Shown piece by piece: positions 47,401-55,276 of a DNA stretch of 64,000 nt (positions are counted from its first letter, which is position 1; each line of letters begins with the position of its first letter). The DNA is taken from positions 57,625-121,624 of the forward strand of contig NZ_JACOQI010000009.1 in the NCBI RefSeq assembly GCF_014297285.1, read 5' to 3'. Below the pieces are notes generated by a model. That model was not told the DNA's origin and made no database searches. It was given only the letters and a program-made list of their open reading frames with translations. A program made the position numbers and the translations under genes. Origin of the DNA: Dysosmobacter segnis. Its GTDB lineage: Bacteria; Bacillota; Clostridia; Oscillospirales; Oscillospiraceae.

Positions 47401-48848
47401 GGGCGGAAGGCGAGATCGGTGGATTGGGAAGCAATCAGCGCCTGCCGGAGTATGACGGCAGTGACAGTGAGGCCAGCGTCCATATGACCGGCGCACTGGC
47501 CCGCACCGGAGAGCGGCTGACGATGGATGTGACACAGGGGAACGACGGCAACGGTCACAGCACCGCCGCCATTACCCTGCGCAACAACTGCCTGCAGTCT
47601 CAGACCAGCGCAGCGCTGGTGGCCACGCTGCTGGATGCTGCCGGGACCGTTCTGGAAACGAAAAAGACCAGTATTGGCGGTGCCATCTCCGGGGAAACCT
47701 TCCGGACGGAAACCGTCACCTTCTCCAAGCTTGGCACCCGCGTAGTGGTGCGAGCCGCAGTGCCCGGTAATGACCTTCTGACCTTTGAAGGTCTGGCAGT
47801 GGGGCTCGGCGATTTTACCGCCAACGGAACGAACTATACCTATACGCTGCAAAATGATAGCGGAGCAACATCTACGCTGGTCACAGCGGTGTCTGGAAAC
47901 GACGAGCCCGTGAGCATCAACGGACAGGCTCTGTCCACCGGCGGCAGCGCAGCCGTTGCCATCCCCAAGAGCGGCACAACCGACATTGTCGTGGAGATCG
48001 GTACTAAAACCTACACGCTGACGATTCTGCGCAATAGCGGCACAGGCGGCAATGCAGGCGGTGGCGGCAGCGGCTACAGCTACTACACCATCAAGGCAAC
48101 TGCCGGGGCTGGCGGCTCCATTTCTCCCTCCGGCAATGTCAGCGTCCGCGAGGGCCGGGATCAGACCTTCACCATCACCCCGGATAAGGGCTACGCCGTC
48201 TCCAACGTCAAGATCGACGGCAAGAGCATCGGCGCAGTGAAGTCCTACACCTTTGAGAATGTCAGCAGAACCCATACCATTGAGGTCATCTTTATGAAAG
48301 CCAACGGCAACCCCCAGACCGGCGTGTTTGTGGATGTAGCCACCGGCAGCTATTATGAGGACGCTGTGGATTGGGCAGTGGAAAACGGCATTACCAAGGG
48401 AACCGATGATACCCATTTCTCCCCGGACGGCATCTGCACCCGTGCGCAGGCCGTGACCTTCCTGTGGAGAGCAGCTGGCAGTCCCGAACCCGAAACCCGC
48501 GCCATGCCCTTCGCCGACATCCCTGTGGGCAGCTATTATTACGACGCTGTGCTGTGGGCGGTGGAGAATGGCATCACCAAGGGCACCAGCGACACCACGT
48601 TCAGCCCCAACATGACCTGCACCCGCGCCCAGATTGTCGCGTTCCTGTGGCGTTCCGAGAAGTCCCCGGCAGCGGGTACGGCCAATCCCTTTGCCGATGT
48701 GAAGTCCACCGCCTACTATGCTGATGCGGTACTGTGGGCGGTCAAGGAGAACATCACCAAGGGAACCACCAACACCACATTCAGCCCCGACGCGGATTGC
48801 ACCAGAGCGCAAATCGTAACCTTCTTGTATCGCTTTACTGTAGAGTGA
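41439..48848 (+). CDS. Giant SLH surface protein, C-terminal part
   Basis: 2,469 residues from the first ATG in this frame, although the frame is open from ~41365. It includes Big2-like Ig domains (WSSSDPLIATINEDTGVVATTGTK), many beta-sandwich segments, and a sialidase/propeller-like region near 1,345-1,700 (SYPQLSDDGKVLAYINDGD, DLAPATAVGGDGKAIVFWR, GGDDRFVIGWHSVRDGSSD). A Gly/Ser linker, an InlB B-repeat (TAGAGGSISPSGNVSVREG) and three SLH repeats (FVDVATGSYYEDAVDWAVENGITKG and two more) complete it. It would sit on the cell wall via SLH. Expression needs the upstream half. Confidence 0.85.
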   Translation: MQANMEQAYKTVYNSYHTPEGTDPKEAPFRLELRYGSADEPILLQVYLDTEKEAFTVSDYAIAPPSDFDRTYTVTLQANEGERDESNSNWVNVLPLTRQFTVAKRVSAHTVEVVPEANSADYTISLAATARPTLQAKVLGESGEPASYTTGKWSSSDPLIATINEDTGVVATTGTKVGAVIFTFTADNGTVDTDNDDVSGQSQPYTVTAGDSLALVIPGSASIVTRVNQPATVLWSSNAALMAPNKEFHYTIELYKGNHKNEAALSASQLVASYTAGKGENSVRIPKNVLSELSNGNTPAYTVRVSMPHPNAKSEDIRLSALAWIIVQAPPATAKLTPPRSIYYKDTDGTVNIGWSVENATTGASPQPTLTITRVTEDNNTTKVVDSERLSGTSGSFPLLLQRVKDGNLKDTYQVVLSVENPGEEAPSTDSFPLYVYDADALKVQDDEGNTISALTMDNTSKVSGSLPTVTAEILQLRQELGLIEYIGINYDKYRWNSFKDGIKWASDNNAISVNYKQGGLYEDIRNFSFKSYLPETKMALSGRANGTATVTATHAATGMSAAVQVTAETLQNKFYLFQLTPAAETTLQYTDGKGASKTFTTNSEGVLALYEPNGIDSEVSLRSGTGGDIYLGTIYKENLRSGERDATKLQLYPLNTFTLRRVARASVALITPGGDPLVNKTVTVRGGVYKNGGYCETALLGSKADALADGTTGGIYTTDAAGNITVYLDSTQFWSAEKGESSTTALSALDQLEYILEISEIDGDQYYPLLLTVNGKLGVDDVMRTAEGVVSLERVPAGEANKPFIVTQSVDYGLANGQKVDVRSSTGKIGPNSSFKTASLHTTMFLWGEDIADAQNYSLKLADEYGVLPAAQSSSTKQYPFSSIPVAENDLTLTEATMTTSGWIADGKDVGMKTQLSLNGSLLQEKILPFRVVDLTRVPKVTEDARVTGILATMTSSSGVNQVDFGEVDGSNILKVLTGRLDDLSGPVNSSMFKMIITPSEDPSVFRAMIWAGYNTLEMEDMDYSEDGVALSANVLTQNLDVGVPGTGDLSQMAQGTYDPKGEYKANSLADNVTSTDLNLQLEGFYEAEIRYNAEKKEWEVFTVGGGFTAGVGVGFSFSVNAMAGPVPLTATFELGGAIQLDFRTAVRYGQQGEGLAWSDPTATAVNDFLTTLRINAYVHAFGGIGFDYSIVALKIGLFGNLDVDSQNKFLSRTYLADETKRQINGQALGIQSEVGIKFVASFLFISYEAVIASGTFGATRTFNDWKKIDDYWNSATSGLSLASLQMAAAQSGMQVASASATLQSRDYLEQYARTWGQPRQRMMLFSLNSPSGLQNIQTNANPTSYPQLSDDGKVLAYINDGDSSSIYDSRAHFSTLNGGVYSPSIQIDDPTGFTGHGDTSVSLSGTESFAAAAWVRMGTDLPGKNAGDPVTLEEQNLLMNSTEIVASVYDGSTWTSTRLTEDGTPDLAPATAVGGDGKAIVFWRSVYTPDPVSASGSNNLLNFTTRDCIMYSCYDSSNGKWSDAKMLYNGATGRVKALQAAMLPDGTAMAVYSLDRSGTGNTSDYEIAYCTVAADETPGTAMLATCDSNLDEAPQVVAADFGGGDDRFVIGWHSVRDGSSDIQLLAVDGSGTMSNSFPGSLSALTSSGNAVVGGDFRFASLSGGHRSRNDLTIVWNETVNDANGAVDHGILKATKLRYDANTNTYTLSAPLKLAKLPDRTLADHFDAYVSGTNQVQAVIQATRYDDESPKVIGGVTVPGEETILYTATSDFITDAVAVEQIGVDYATLALNSLTPIHFTIRNTGLNDVKNLTVSLGSGETATLTEKLLPNESTTLTVWHHVEDHVTDPRYTITAAAGINETGTVYLDYPDIGISQMEVIAESAGKRTVRMTLYNSSAATLASGKNRKVKLAFYADDLHTKHAEVACTTTGVSVRDNEITISDDSALARIDQGSFTLDLTYDLGKYMTSIGKTEIPNVGTYLYAEAWAEGEIGGLGSNQRLPEYDGSDSEASVHMTGALARTGERLTMDVTQGNDGNGHSTAAITLRNNCLQSQTSAALVATLLDAAGTVLETKKTSIGGAISGETFRTETVTFSKLGTRVVVRAAVPGNDLLTFEGLAVGLGDFTANGTNYTYTLQNDSGATSTLVTAVSGNDEPVSINGQALSTGGSAAVAIPKSGTTDIVVEIGTKTYTLTILRNSGTGGNAGGGGSGYSYYTIKATAGAGGSISPSGNVSVREGRDQTFTITPDKGYAVSNVKIDGKSIGAVKSYTFENVSRTHTIEVIFMKANGNPQTGVFVDVATGSYYEDAVDWAVENGITKGTDDTHFSPDGICTRAQAVTFLWRAAGSPEPETRAMPFADIPVGSYYYDAVLWAVENGITKGTSDTTFSPNMTCTRAQIVAFLWRSEKSPAAGTANPFADVKSTAYYADAVLWAVKENITKGTTNTTFSPDADCTRAQIVTFLYRFTVE

Positions 48849-48891
48849 TCGGCGAGCTGCGGATAAGCAAAAATTAAATCCAATCAGGTTA

Positions 48892-48926
48892 CAAGCGGCG
48901 GCTCGCCACGAGCCGCCGCTTGCTTT
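48892..48926 (+). terminator. Terminator of the giant surface-protein gene
   Basis: A perfect 14-bp stem CAAGCGGCGGCTCG/CGAGCCGCCGCTTG (48892-48905 with 48909-48922) with a 3-base loop and CTTTATG tail, 43 bp after the stop. Confidence 0.8.
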
Positions 48927-48961
48927 ATGTGTGACGGCGTGGAAAAATACCCTTGACAAAT

Positions 48962-49138
48962 CGTAACCGTCAAAGCTAATGGCGAATAGAACTTTATAAG
49001 TAAGCGTAAAATCTAACCACGTATAAAAGGCCGCCATCTCAAGGAGCCGTTCACTATGCGTGGACTCTACGCTCTATACGGGGTATTCTCTCATTTTCAC
49101 GGGAAATCTTCAATCCGCCGCTGCGTTTGACGGTTACG
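48962..49138. repeat. 177-bp segment bounded by 13-bp inverted repeats (gene-free 48923-49142)
   Basis: CGTAACCGTCAAA at 48962-48974 faces TTTGACGGTTACG at 49126-49138. The enclosed 150 bp have no gene. Size and ends suggest a MITE-like element or a regulatory dyad; no target duplication is obvious. Confidence 0.4.
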
Positions 49139-49142
49139 CCCT

Positions 49143-49547
49143 TCATTCCGCCGACTCGTTCCGTTGAAAATTCAAATAGCGGGTACCCTGAAAGGTCAGC
49201 TCCCCTGAGTCTCCTTCCGCCAGCATTCCGTATTCCGTGCCGGATACCAGAAACTCTATCCGGTCGCCGCTCTCTACCTGAAAGGTGGCGTAATAGCTGG
49301 TAGCGGTATGGGTATGATGCATCCCATTTCCCTGGTGATGGTGGTGGTGAGAAACAGCGGTACGCCGGGATACCACCTTGGCAGGAACGGACAGTTTCGG
49401 TGAATGATTATTTTTGTTCCATTCACATATACCTCGAACCATTGCTACGATAATAATGCCAAACACCAACACAAATATGACAGGAACCATGATCCGCATG
49501 ATGCTGAAAGTCATACCAAAGCCCGGGTATCCTCCAAAGCCTATCAT
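49143..49547 (-). CDS. DUF2500 family protein
   Basis: A 134-residue protein. One transmembrane helix (VPVIFVLVFGIIIVAMVRGI) precedes an exposed domain with SPKLSVPAKVVSRRTAVS, a His-rich loop (HHHHHQGNGMHHTHT, ~67-81) and YYATFQVESGDRIEFLVSGTEYGMLAEGDSGELTFQGTRY in pieces. This is the DUF2500 pattern. The His-rich loop might bind metal, but it is variable in the family. It lies 77 bp downstream of the flotillin gene, in the same direction. Confidence 0.82.
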   Translation of the reverse strand: MIGFGGYPGFGMTFSIMRIMVPVIFVLVFGIIIVAMVRGICEWNKNNHSPKLSVPAKVVSRRTAVSHHHHHQGNGMHHTHTATSYYATFQVESGDRIEFLVSGTEYGMLAEGDSGELTFQGTRYLNFQRNESAE

Positions 49548-49624
49548 AAACGAACTCCTCTCTTTACGGAAGCCTGGGACCTCCTGCAGGAGGCCCCAGG
49601 CAGATTTTATGTCCGGTTAAGTCA

Positions 49625-51136
49625 TCACACCTGCTGCTCCGGCGTGTCCGCGGAAGCGGCCGCCGCGTCAGGCTGGGCCTGGGGCGTTACCGTCACCTGC
49701 ACCGGCTGGGAATTGCCCGCCGCCAGCTTGCCGCCCAGGGCACCTGCCAGCAGGCTCTTGAGGTCCAGCCCCATTCCGGCGCTGATGCCTTCGGTGACCT
49801 GGGTGGTGCCGTTGACGATGTCGCTGAGGAGCTTGGCGCTGTTGCCCTCGCCGTACATGGTGATCTTATCCACCTTGCTGAGGGGCTCCGCCACGTTCTT
49901 GGCGATCTCCGGCAAGGCGTTCATGATCATCTCGATCACAGCGGCCTCGCCGTACTTCTTCATGGCCTCCGCCTTCTTGTCGATACCCTCGGCCTCTGCC
50001 AAGGCCTTGGCCCGGATGGCTTCGGCTTCCGCCTGACCGACAGCGGCAATACCGGCAGCTTCCTGCTCCTTGGCGAAACGGGCAGCCTCGGCGGCCTTCT
50101 TGGCGGCTTCCGCCGCCTGCTCTTGCTCATAGCGGACAGCTTCCGCGTCTTTTTGCCGCTGGTACAGAGCTGCCTGTGCCTCCTGCTCCTTGCGGTAACG
50201 GTCGGCGTCGGCAGCGGCGCGGACCTCGGCGTCCAGGGACTGCTTCTTGACCTCGACTTCCTTGCTCTTCAGCTCGGCTTCGCGCTCCGTCTTGGCAATC
50301 TGGGCATTGACGGTAGCCGTCTCAATGGAGCGCTGCTGCTCCTGCTGCTGGATGGTGTAGGCGGCGTCGGCCTCGGCCCGCTTAGTATCCTCCTGCACCT
50401 TCAGTTCAGACTGCTTGATCGCCAGATCATTCTGCTTCTGGGCGATATGCATGTCCGCCTCCACCTGGGCATCATTGGACGCCTTGGCAGCCTGGGCCTG
50501 GGCGATGGCAATATCCCTCTCTGCCTCAGCCTTGGCAATAGCAGCATCCTTCTGGATCTTGCTCATGTTGTCCTGACCAAGCGAGTTGATAAGGCTGTTT
50601 TCATCGGTGACACGCTGGATATTGCAGGAGATGATCTGGATGCCCAGCGCGTTCATATCGGTCTGGGCCTTGGACTGCACCTCGTCGCCGAACTTCTTAC
50701 GGTCATTGCAGATCTCTTTCAGAGTGATGGTGCCGATGATCTCACGCATGTTGCCCTGCAAGGAATCCACGATAGCCCGGTTGAAGTCGTCCTCCGTCAT
50801 ATTCAGGAAGTTCTTCATGGCCAACTGGATGCCCTCCGGGTCTGTCATCACCCGCACCTTGGCCACGGCGTCCACGTCCACGCCGATGAAGTCCTGGGTG
50901 GGAATGTAGCCTTCAGACTTGATATCGATGGAGATCTGGCGGACGATCAGCTTATCCACCCGCTCCAGAAAGGGGATCTTGATACCGGCCTTACCGATGA
51001 GCACCTTGGGGTGCTTCCGCAGGCCGGAGATGATGTAGGCCACGTCGGGGGGTGCTTTCACGTAGCCCATCAGGAAAATGAGAATGACCAGGATCACGGG
51101 AATCGCAATGGGAATTGCCTTCAGTAAAATGTCCAT
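49625..51136 (-). CDS. Flotillin-like SPFH domain protein
   Basis: A 503-residue protein with an N-terminal membrane helix (IPIAIPVILVILIFLMGYV). The SPFH/band 7 domain covers ~30-190 (PPDVAYIISGLRKHPKVLIGKAGIKIPFLERVD in pieces, VDVDAVAKVRV). It is followed by a ~230-residue Ala/Glu/Lys/Gln coiled coil with EAEAIRAKALAEAEG, and a C-terminal AGALGGKLAAGN tail. This is the FloT/YuaG architecture, a scaffold of functional membrane microdomains. DUF2500 and DUF975 genes flank it on the same strand. Its ATG lies 51 bp after the DUF975 stop. Confidence 0.92.
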   Translation of the reverse strand: MDILLKAIPIAIPVILVILIFLMGYVKAPPDVAYIISGLRKHPKVLIGKAGIKIPFLERVDKLIVRQISIDIKSEGYIPTQDFIGVDVDAVAKVRVMTDPEGIQLAMKNFLNMTEDDFNRAIVDSLQGNMREIIGTITLKEICNDRKKFGDEVQSKAQTDMNALGIQIISCNIQRVTDENSLINSLGQDNMSKIQKDAAIAKAEAERDIAIAQAQAAKASNDAQVEADMHIAQKQNDLAIKQSELKVQEDTKRAEADAAYTIQQQEQQRSIETATVNAQIAKTEREAELKSKEVEVKKQSLDAEVRAAADADRYRKEQEAQAALYQRQKDAEAVRYEQEQAAEAAKKAAEAARFAKEQEAAGIAAVGQAEAEAIRAKALAEAEGIDKKAEAMKKYGEAAVIEMIMNALPEIAKNVAEPLSKVDKITMYGEGNSAKLLSDIVNGTTQVTEGISAGMGLDLKSLLAGALGGKLAAGNSQPVQVTVTPQAQPDAAAASADTPEQQV

Positions 51137-51186
51137 GTGGTTCTCCTTTTCTTTTTCTTTATGTAGTTTTTAAGGGATGACAATAC

Positions 51187-51936
51187 TTATACGGAGTATT
51201 CCTCGTCTTCGGGCACCGTACCGCCGCACAGCTCCCGGTAGAACGCCGCTTCAGCAGCGTGTCTGTAAGGCCGCAGGGCCAGATTGCCGATGCCCAGCGT
51301 CAGAGCACACAGGATGTCCCATCCGATAAAGCTGAATTGCAGGCAGAACAGCCGCCAGCGGTTCCCCGCCATCATAGCCTTGGACTGTGCGATGGCCTCG
51401 CCGGCTGTCAGTTCCGGATGCTCCGCCAGAATGTAGCCGGTCATGGCATAGCTGTAAGAAGCCATGATGCCGGGGATGATCAGCAGCAGCGTCCAAAGAA
51501 GAATATACACGGCTTGAAGCAGCGCAGTCACAGCTATGGTTTTCCAATAGGGGAAGTAGGAAAACAGCGTTTCAAAGGGTGGCTTTTCTCCGGCGGTCAG
51601 GTTCAGGTTGAACCGGGCATAGCCCACTTCGATAACACTGCCCAGAATGAAATACAGGACCCCCAGCACGATTGCCGCTAAGATCAGGTAGATCGCGCCG
51701 CCAACCAGAACTGCCCGCAGTCCCGGTGTGATCCCGTCTCCCCAAGAGTAGATGGTCTGTCCGGCATATTGAATATTCGCGTTCAGGCTGCCGCCGGTAA
51801 AATTGATCTTAAATTCAGGTCCGCCGGAAGTGGCTCCTCCCAGAATCGCCGCCACCAATCCCACCAGAATGGCCAACGGCCATTTCCCCTGAAGCGCCGC
51901 CCTAGCTTCCTGCCTAAAATCTGCCGCGTATTTCAT
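51187..51936 (-). CDS. DUF975 family membrane protein
   Basis: A 249-residue protein starting MKYAADFRQEARAALQGKWPLAILVGLVAAILGG, the conserved DUF975 N-terminus. Five or six transmembrane helices follow, including IPGIMASYSYAMTGYILAEHPELTAGEAIAQSKAMMAGNRWRLF in pieces, which is the family signature. The function is unknown. Its ATG shares a base with the stop of a small upstream frame (TAATG). Confidence 0.88.
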   Translation of the reverse strand: MKYAADFRQEARAALQGKWPLAILVGLVAAILGGATSGGPEFKINFTGGSLNANIQYAGQTIYSWGDGITPGLRAVLVGGAIYLILAAIVLGVLYFILGSVIEVGYARFNLNLTAGEKPPFETLFSYFPYWKTIAVTALLQAVYILLWTLLLIIPGIMASYSYAMTGYILAEHPELTAGEAIAQSKAMMAGNRWRLFCLQFSFIGWDILCALTLGIGNLALRPYRHAAEAAFYRELCGGTVPEDEEYSV

Positions 51937-52181
51937 TAGCTCTCCCTTTCCGCCCCATGGGCTTCCCCACTATATTTCTTTTCTGCAAGGACTCTCACTT
52001 TTATAGACGGTTCCAATCCTAATTTTGTTGCATATTTTCCGTTTTTTCTCAATAATTCCATCAAGTGGATGGTCAACAGCCGCTCTCTGGCCCCATTGCC
52101 CTCAGCTCCTTTTCCGGTTTTTGGAACGCCGCCCCTTTGCTTGAGAATAGCGTACAGCAAAAGGACGGCGGAATACATCAT
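51936..52181 (-). CDS. Small hypothetical protein
   Basis: An 81-residue frame (MMYSAVLLLYAILKQRGG, then ERLLTIHLMELLRKNGKYATKLGLEP and a charged tail). The coupled TAATG junction with DUF975 supports translation, but there is no clear ribosome binding site or family. It may be the end of a degraded gene. Confidence 0.35.
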   Translation of the reverse strand: MMYSAVLLLYAILKQRGGVPKTGKGAEGNGARERLLTIHLMELLRKNGKYATKLGLEPSIKVRVLAEKKYSGEAHGAERES

Positions 52182-52234
52182 AGAATTGGAAAGATACAGC
52201 AGTTTATTTTCACTTTCGGAGCAAAATACCCCTT

Positions 52235-52753
52235 TCAGGTTTTCTTCCGGCTCCGATACGCTTCATACCGCGCCTCATCAATCACACCGGCAGCCAGCAT
52301 CTTCTCTGCCCAGAGCTGCAAGGTCTCCACCGTAATGGAAATGCGTTCCAGCTCCTCCTGAATGTATAGAAAATCCTCCAGCTCATCATCGGAAATTTTG
52401 CCGTCAGCCGTGATTTCAATAAGCCGGTCCTTCCGCTTATTCATCGCGTTTAAAGATGCCAGCATTTCCAGCACGATCTGAGACAGGTCCTTGATCTTGA
52501 CCTCCGGCACATACTCCTGCCCGATGGGACACTGATTGGCGCAGTAATAGTTGCACAGGTCCGGCTTTTTATATTTCTCTGCCATTGTAAGCACTTCATC
52601 CGGATGCGGAAAAGAGCGCTCGTTCTCAATCTTTTCTATACGCTCCGGCGGAATGGATTCTAACAGTTCACTCGCGGTCTCTCTGGTAAGCTTCAGGTTT
52701 TCTCTGGTCAACTGATATATATTTTTATTCTCTCTGGTGGAAACTCTCGCCAT
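52235..52753 (-). CDS. XRE-like helix-turn-helix protein with Cys motif
   Basis: A 172-residue protein. ARVSTRENKNIYQLTRENLKLTRETASELLESIPPERIEKIENERSFPHPDEVLTMAEKYKKPDLCNYYC in pieces has the helix-turn-helix layout of XRE regulators (residues ~12-65). The CNYYCANQCPIG cysteine cluster (~67-78) and a long helical C-terminus (IVLEMLASLNAMNKRKDRLIEITADG) follow. This protein type is widespread in gut Clostridia; its target is unknown. The ATG is preceded by a weak ribosome binding site. Confidence 0.75.
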   Translation of the reverse strand: MARVSTRENKNIYQLTRENLKLTRETASELLESIPPERIEKIENERSFPHPDEVLTMAEKYKKPDLCNYYCANQCPIGQEYVPEVKIKDLSQIVLEMLASLNAMNKRKDRLIEITADGKISDDELEDFLYIQEELERISITVETLQLWAEKMLAAGVIDEARYEAYRSRKKT

Positions 52754-52782
52754 AGCTGTACCCTCACGATCTCAAGTTCAGT

Positions 52783-52819
52783 TTATCGCTATATAAACAA
52801 CTTATCATAAAAAGTCTCA
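52783..52819 (+). repeat. 37-bp interspersed repeat, copy 1
   Basis: TTATCGCTATATA-ACAACTTATCA-AAAAAGTCTCA recurs at 59797-59833 with two mismatches in the same orientation. The following bases (IDATFAEKQIEPFVGGHITA in translation) look like a coding remnant. The rest of 52754-53020 has no gene. Confidence 0.65.
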
Positions 52820-53020
52820 ATCCGATTGGAATTGATGCCACGTTTGCTGAAAAGCAGATTGAGCCATTTGTAGGTGGTCATATCACTGCCAGCTTCTTGC
52901 TAATATTATAATTTGCACTCGCAAGGAAGTAAACAACGATTTAAAAAAACAAGCCGAGGCGTTTGCCCGGCTTGTTCTCATTTATGATAAAACTTCATAG
53001 GTCCCTTATATTTGCATCGT

Positions 53021-55276
53021 TCACTGCTTGGGTTTATGCATGGACACGGGAAAGCTCACGATGGCAGTGAAGAGGTCCGCCATGGTTTCCACCCGGAAGG
53101 TGCCGCCGCAAGCCTCGGTGAAGCTCTTAGCAACAGACAGGCCCAAACCGGTGCCGCCATCCGTGCGACTCTCGTCGCCCCGCACAAATCGGGCGGTGAA
53201 GTCCACACCTTCCGGCAGCTCATTGCGGGAGGTGTTGCGGAGGGAGGCGACTGCCGCTTTGCCGGTGGTTTTCAGAGAGAGGTAGACGCGGCTCCCAGGC
53301 AAGCTGTAATTGAGGGCATTCTGAAGGAGATTCTGGAACACCCGGTACAGGCGCGTACCGTCGGCCGTGATCTCAACCGGCTGCTCCGGCAGGTCAAGCT
53401 TGAAGGTCAGGCCGGATTTTTGAATCTCGCCATCCATGTCGGCAAGGGTTTGACGCAGGAGCTTGCCAAAGTCCAGCACCTCCGGCTTCACGGGGAGCTG
53501 GTCGCTGGCGGCTTTGCTGATCTCAAACACATCCTGCACCATACTCTTGAGCCGCAATGCCTTTTGCTGGATGATCTGTGCGTAATCCGAGGCCGCTCCC
53601 TCCAGCGGCTCCTGCATCAACAGTTCAGAATAGCTGAGGATGGAGGTCAGCGGCGTTTTCAGATCGTGGGATACATTGGAGATCAACTCCACCTTCATGC
53701 GCTCACTGCGGGTCTGCTCTGCCACCGCTGCCTTTAGGCCGGACTGGATACTGTTGAGCCGTTCGGCGGTCTCACGCAGGTCTGCATCCGCAGGCAGATC
53801 CAGCGGTGTGGTCAACTCGCCGCTCTGGACCGCGGCCACATGGTCGGCCAGCAGCCCAAAATCACGGGCAAGCGCCCGTTCGCGGCGTCCCCACAAAATC
53901 GAGGAGAGCAGGCCAAGCACCAGCCAAACGGCGCATATACCCAAGAGTGCGATTTCGTCATAGGTTTCAAGATAAATGTACAAAAGAGCAAAAGAACCCA
54001 GCGTGGCGAGAACCGTTGCCAAATTACGAATGGCGATCCGGCGATTGATCCGCTTCTGTATGGGATAGGTCAATTCTTTTTTCCGCATGGCGCTGGATAC
54101 GGTACGGTATAGGCTCTTGCGTGTTTCGGCGGGATGATAATGGTGGTCATTACGGATGAACCATACCGCCCAGAATAGCCCCAGCGCTGCGCCGGGGTTG
54201 AACAACCCCGTACCGAAGCAGCGGAGGGTCTGCATTATCGTATAAGACACATCATCCGGATACCACCAGAGATAGCCGTCAGCAGCCGCCAGCATGGGAA
54301 CCGTCAGACAAAGCAGGCACAGGAACACCGCAAGGAAGCGCAGTTCCGTCCAGATATGGAAGGTCACTTTGGCGATGGCTTGATCTGCCGCGTACCGCTC
54401 CTTCCTCAGCACGAACCATGCTGCAAGCAGCACGAGCCCCACGCAGAAGGAAATTGCAAGCGATCTCCACGCCTCGTGGCTGTTCTGAAGGCTCCGGTAT
54501 ATCCAGTAGAGGGAGTTGTACGAATAGCTGTTGCTGCCCTTGTAGAGAATGGGGATTTGCCGCACAGCCATTTTTATGGTAACCTTTGCCTCTTCCTCGC
54601 CGACCTTGAAATTGGTATAGCCGGGGACATTCCAAAGAGAGTCTTCGTCCAGAATGTTATCGCTGTCATAGACGGGCAGCTTTTTGCCGTCCTTCCAAAT
54701 GGAGACTTTGCCGTCCTCATAGATCAGCAGGAAGTTGTAGCCCTTCGGCAGCTTGCTGTATTCATCCAGCGCTATCCGGTAACCGGTCACTTCTTCCAGA
54801 TTACTGTATTTTTTTCCATCGGCTGCGTGAATCGCGTAAATTGTGTTTAGATCGTGCTTGTACGCGGAATCCGGGGACGTGTCCTGCGCTTCAGCGGATG
54901 ATGTTTCATAGCTTGCCATTGGTGTATCCGCAAAGAACCAGATCGTACCTGTTCCGGATACGGTATCCTCAACAGAATAATCCGGATGATACCAGTCCAC
55001 CGTTCTCCCAACACCTATCGCCAGAAAGGATTCCAGATCGTTGGAGATACGATTGCGGAACACCGGTGTTTCCTGCCAGTCATTCTGCCACCATTCCGCA
55101 TAATCACTTCCAATAGCCCGGCGTCCTACGGCACCGCACAGACTGCCCAGCGTCAGGCTCACGCCCATGAAAAACGTCAGGAAAGCCGCCGCGGCGCGCA
55201 AACCGGTCCCCTTTCTCTGCGGCATTACAGGCTCGATTTCCACAGTTTCAGTTGTGTTGTTCCATTTTGTATCCAA
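53021..55276 (-). CDS. Sensor histidine kinase with large extracellular domain
   Basis: A 751-residue protein. An N-terminal transmembrane helix (~26-50) precedes an extracellular domain of ~210 residues. Several further membrane helices (SLAISFCVGLVLLAAWFVL, FLAVFLCLLCLTVPMLAA, ALGLFWAVWFI, LATVLATLGSFALLYIY, ALLGICAVWLVLGLLSSIL) lead to a HAMP-like linker. HisKA follows with the phospho-acceptor in NVSHDLKTPLTS (~530), then HATPase with NLLQNALNY and GGTGLGLSVAK. It pairs with the response regulator just upstream, overlapping it by 29 bases. The signal is unknown; the large ectodomain suggests an envelope ligand. Confidence 0.9.
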   Translation of the reverse strand: MDTKWNNTTETVEIEPVMPQRKGTGLRAAAAFLTFFMGVSLTLGSLCGAVGRRAIGSDYAEWWQNDWQETPVFRNRISNDLESFLAIGVGRTVDWYHPDYSVEDTVSGTGTIWFFADTPMASYETSSAEAQDTSPDSAYKHDLNTIYAIHAADGKKYSNLEEVTGYRIALDEYSKLPKGYNFLLIYEDGKVSIWKDGKKLPVYDSDNILDEDSLWNVPGYTNFKVGEEEAKVTIKMAVRQIPILYKGSNSYSYNSLYWIYRSLQNSHEAWRSLAISFCVGLVLLAAWFVLRKERYAADQAIAKVTFHIWTELRFLAVFLCLLCLTVPMLAAADGYLWWYPDDVSYTIMQTLRCFGTGLFNPGAALGLFWAVWFIRNDHHYHPAETRKSLYRTVSSAMRKKELTYPIQKRINRRIAIRNLATVLATLGSFALLYIYLETYDEIALLGICAVWLVLGLLSSILWGRRERALARDFGLLADHVAAVQSGELTTPLDLPADADLRETAERLNSIQSGLKAAVAEQTRSERMKVELISNVSHDLKTPLTSILSYSELLMQEPLEGAASDYAQIIQQKALRLKSMVQDVFEISKAASDQLPVKPEVLDFGKLLRQTLADMDGEIQKSGLTFKLDLPEQPVEITADGTRLYRVFQNLLQNALNYSLPGSRVYLSLKTTGKAAVASLRNTSRNELPEGVDFTARFVRGDESRTDGGTGLGLSVAKSFTEACGGTFRVETMADLFTAIVSFPVSMHKPKQ

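Noticed and set aside
46875-49037. 720-codon leftward open frame opposite the SLH protein
   Set aside because: Repetitive Gly/Ala/His-rich translation opposite the SLH and Ig repeats, without family resemblance.
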